Assembly: GCA_030041215.1 (NCBI GenBank)
Contig: JASHOH010000136.1
Location: 186,001-250,000 of the forward strand
Direction: 5' to 3'
Source: Candidatus Sulfotelmatobacter sp.
GTDB taxonomy: Bacteria; Acidobacteriota; Terriglobia; Terriglobales; Acidobacteriaceae
DNA length: 64,000 nucleotides
Position 1 is the stretch's first letter. Each line of letters starts with the position of its first letter. Of this stretch, positions 63,435-64,000 are shown one piece after another. Under the pieces are notes generated by a model that did no database searches, was not told the DNA's origin, and was given only the letters and a program-made list of their open reading frames with translations. The position numbers and the translations under genes are program-made.

Positions 63435-64000
63435 ATGACAGCGCCGACGCAGTATAAAAGTCTGCAAGATCTCCTCCAGGAAGCCGGGAACCCGGTGACC
63501 TTGCTGCGTAATTCCCAGACAGGGCCGTACGTTTATCCCGTAGTCCCAAGCGAATTCTCGAATTGGAGAGATGAGCAGATCGCCTGGCAACAAACCTGTG
63601 TTCTGTACAACCAGTCCTATCACATGACCGATATGTACCTGCGCGGCCCCGATGCCTTGAGGCTGCTCTCAGGGTTGGGCGTGAACAGCTTCAAGGGCTT
63701 CGAACCAAATAAAGCGAAGCAGTTCGTTGCATGCAACTACGACGGATATGTTATCGGCGATGTCATTTTGTTCTACCTCGAAAAGGAGCTGTTCAACATT
63801 GTTGGACGCCCATCTGTCCACAACTGGGTTCAGTACCATGCCGAGACCGGCCACTATGATGTGCAACTCGAACGCGACGAGAGGTCGGTCGCCAGGCCGG
63901 GGCCAATCGTGCGAAAGGCTTACCGCTACCAGGTTCAGGGCCCAAACGCGATGAAGGTCATCGAAAAGGTGACGGGCAAGCCTGCGCCTGAGGTCAAATT
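63435..64000 (+). CDS. Second LigM/DesA-like THF-dependent O-demethylase, 3' end cut by window edge
   Basis: 188 complete codons from ATG 63435 to the window edge. It aligns along its whole length with the first copy at 55985: GPYVYPVVPSEFSNWRDEQ, NQSYHMTDMYLRGPDA, KQFVACNYDGYVIGDVILFY, YRYQVQGPNAMKVIEKV and KPAPEVKF. The same fold and THF-binding region are expected; the differing residues around the substrate pocket suggest a different methoxy-aromatic, for example syringate versus vanillate (inference). Confidence 0.83.
   Translation, partial: MTAPTQYKSLQDLLQEAGNPVTLLRNSQTGPYVYPVVPSEFSNWRDEQIAWQQTCVLYNQSYHMTDMYLRGPDALRLLSGLGVNSFKGFEPNKAKQFVACNYDGYVIGDVILFYLEKELFNIVGRPSVHNWVQYHAETGHYDVQLERDERSVARPGPIVRKAYRYQVQGPNAMKVIEKVTGKPAPEVK

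Overview
The window looks like a chromosomal piece of an Acidobacteriota genome. Two secreted proteins carry the VWFA-related domain typical of that phylum. There is an Oar-like TonB receptor with an N-terminal carboxypeptidase-regulatory-like domain, and intergenic inverted repeats of the kind scattered through acidobacterial genomes. Gene density is high, most genes sit in tightly overlapping operons, and I see no insertion sequence, tRNA, rRNA or CRISPR array. Most of the window reads as a catabolic locus for lignin-type aromatic compounds that combines oxygen-independent and oxygen-dependent chemistry.

Layout. 1-1.6 kb: two genes for an activated heptose (a nucleotidyltransferase cut by the window edge, and a GHMP kinase). 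1.8-6.1 kb: two secreted VWFA-type proteins. 6.2-8.0 kb: a sugar-porter-type MFS transporter. 8.3-18.1 kb: one long minus-strand operon encoding an ATP-dependent (class I) benzoyl-CoA reductase (bcrC, bcrB, bcrA, bcrD), the lower-pathway enzymes (had, oah, dch), an SDR, a zinc-ribbon/TPR protein and a DRE-TIM (2-isopropylmalate-synthase-like) enzyme. A TGTGA-N6-TCACA site lies just upstream. 18.2-21.9 kb: a Rieske / cytochrome b / nine-haem cytochrome c complex with two small accessory genes, divergent from a c-type-haem sensor kinase and NtrC-type regulator pair (22.2-25.4 kb). A sigma-54-like promoter and repeated GTCAGTCA elements lie between them.

25.5-31.6 kb: saccharopine-dehydrogenase-like protein, acyl-CoA ligase, a stand-alone lipoyl domain, E1 alpha/beta of a 2-oxoacid dehydrogenase type and a TIM-barrel isomerase, divergent from an HxlR regulator. 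32.3-40.6 kb: protocatechuate 3,4-dioxygenase (pcaHG), PQQ dehydrogenase, aldehyde dehydrogenase, amidohydrolase, cytochrome c and a MetE-like methyltransferase. 40.7-44.3 kb: a TonB-dependent receptor. 44.6-51.0 kb: an operon with a split PEP-synthase-like kinase, a biotin carrier, a carboxyltransferase, a HAD phosphatase and a cupin dioxygenase. Its composition matches acetovanillone/hydroxyphenylethanone carboxylation systems (Acv/Hpe). 51.2-55.9 kb: MarR regulator, feruloyl-CoA synthetase and a fused enoyl-CoA hydratase/3-hydroxyacyl-CoA dehydrogenase. 56.0-64.0 kb: two LigM/DesA-type THF-dependent O-demethylases (the second cut by the edge), a MetF-like reductase, a VOC-type extradiol dioxygenase, GalB-, GalC- and GalD-like enzymes and a GntR/FCD regulator.

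How it fits together (inference): methoxylated C6-C3 and C6-C2 lignin units enter through the TonB receptor. They are shortened by Fcs plus beta-oxidation or by the Acv/Hpe-like carboxylation route, demethylated onto tetrahydrofolate by the LigM paralogues with MetF recycling the methyl group, and cleaved either by PcaGH or by the VOC dioxygenase followed by GalB, GalD and GalC. Aromatics converted to benzoyl-CoA can be dearomatised without oxygen. GTATAC-centred elements upstream of the receptor, both demethylase genes, metF, the ring-cleavage operon and the GntR gene suggest one shared regulator.
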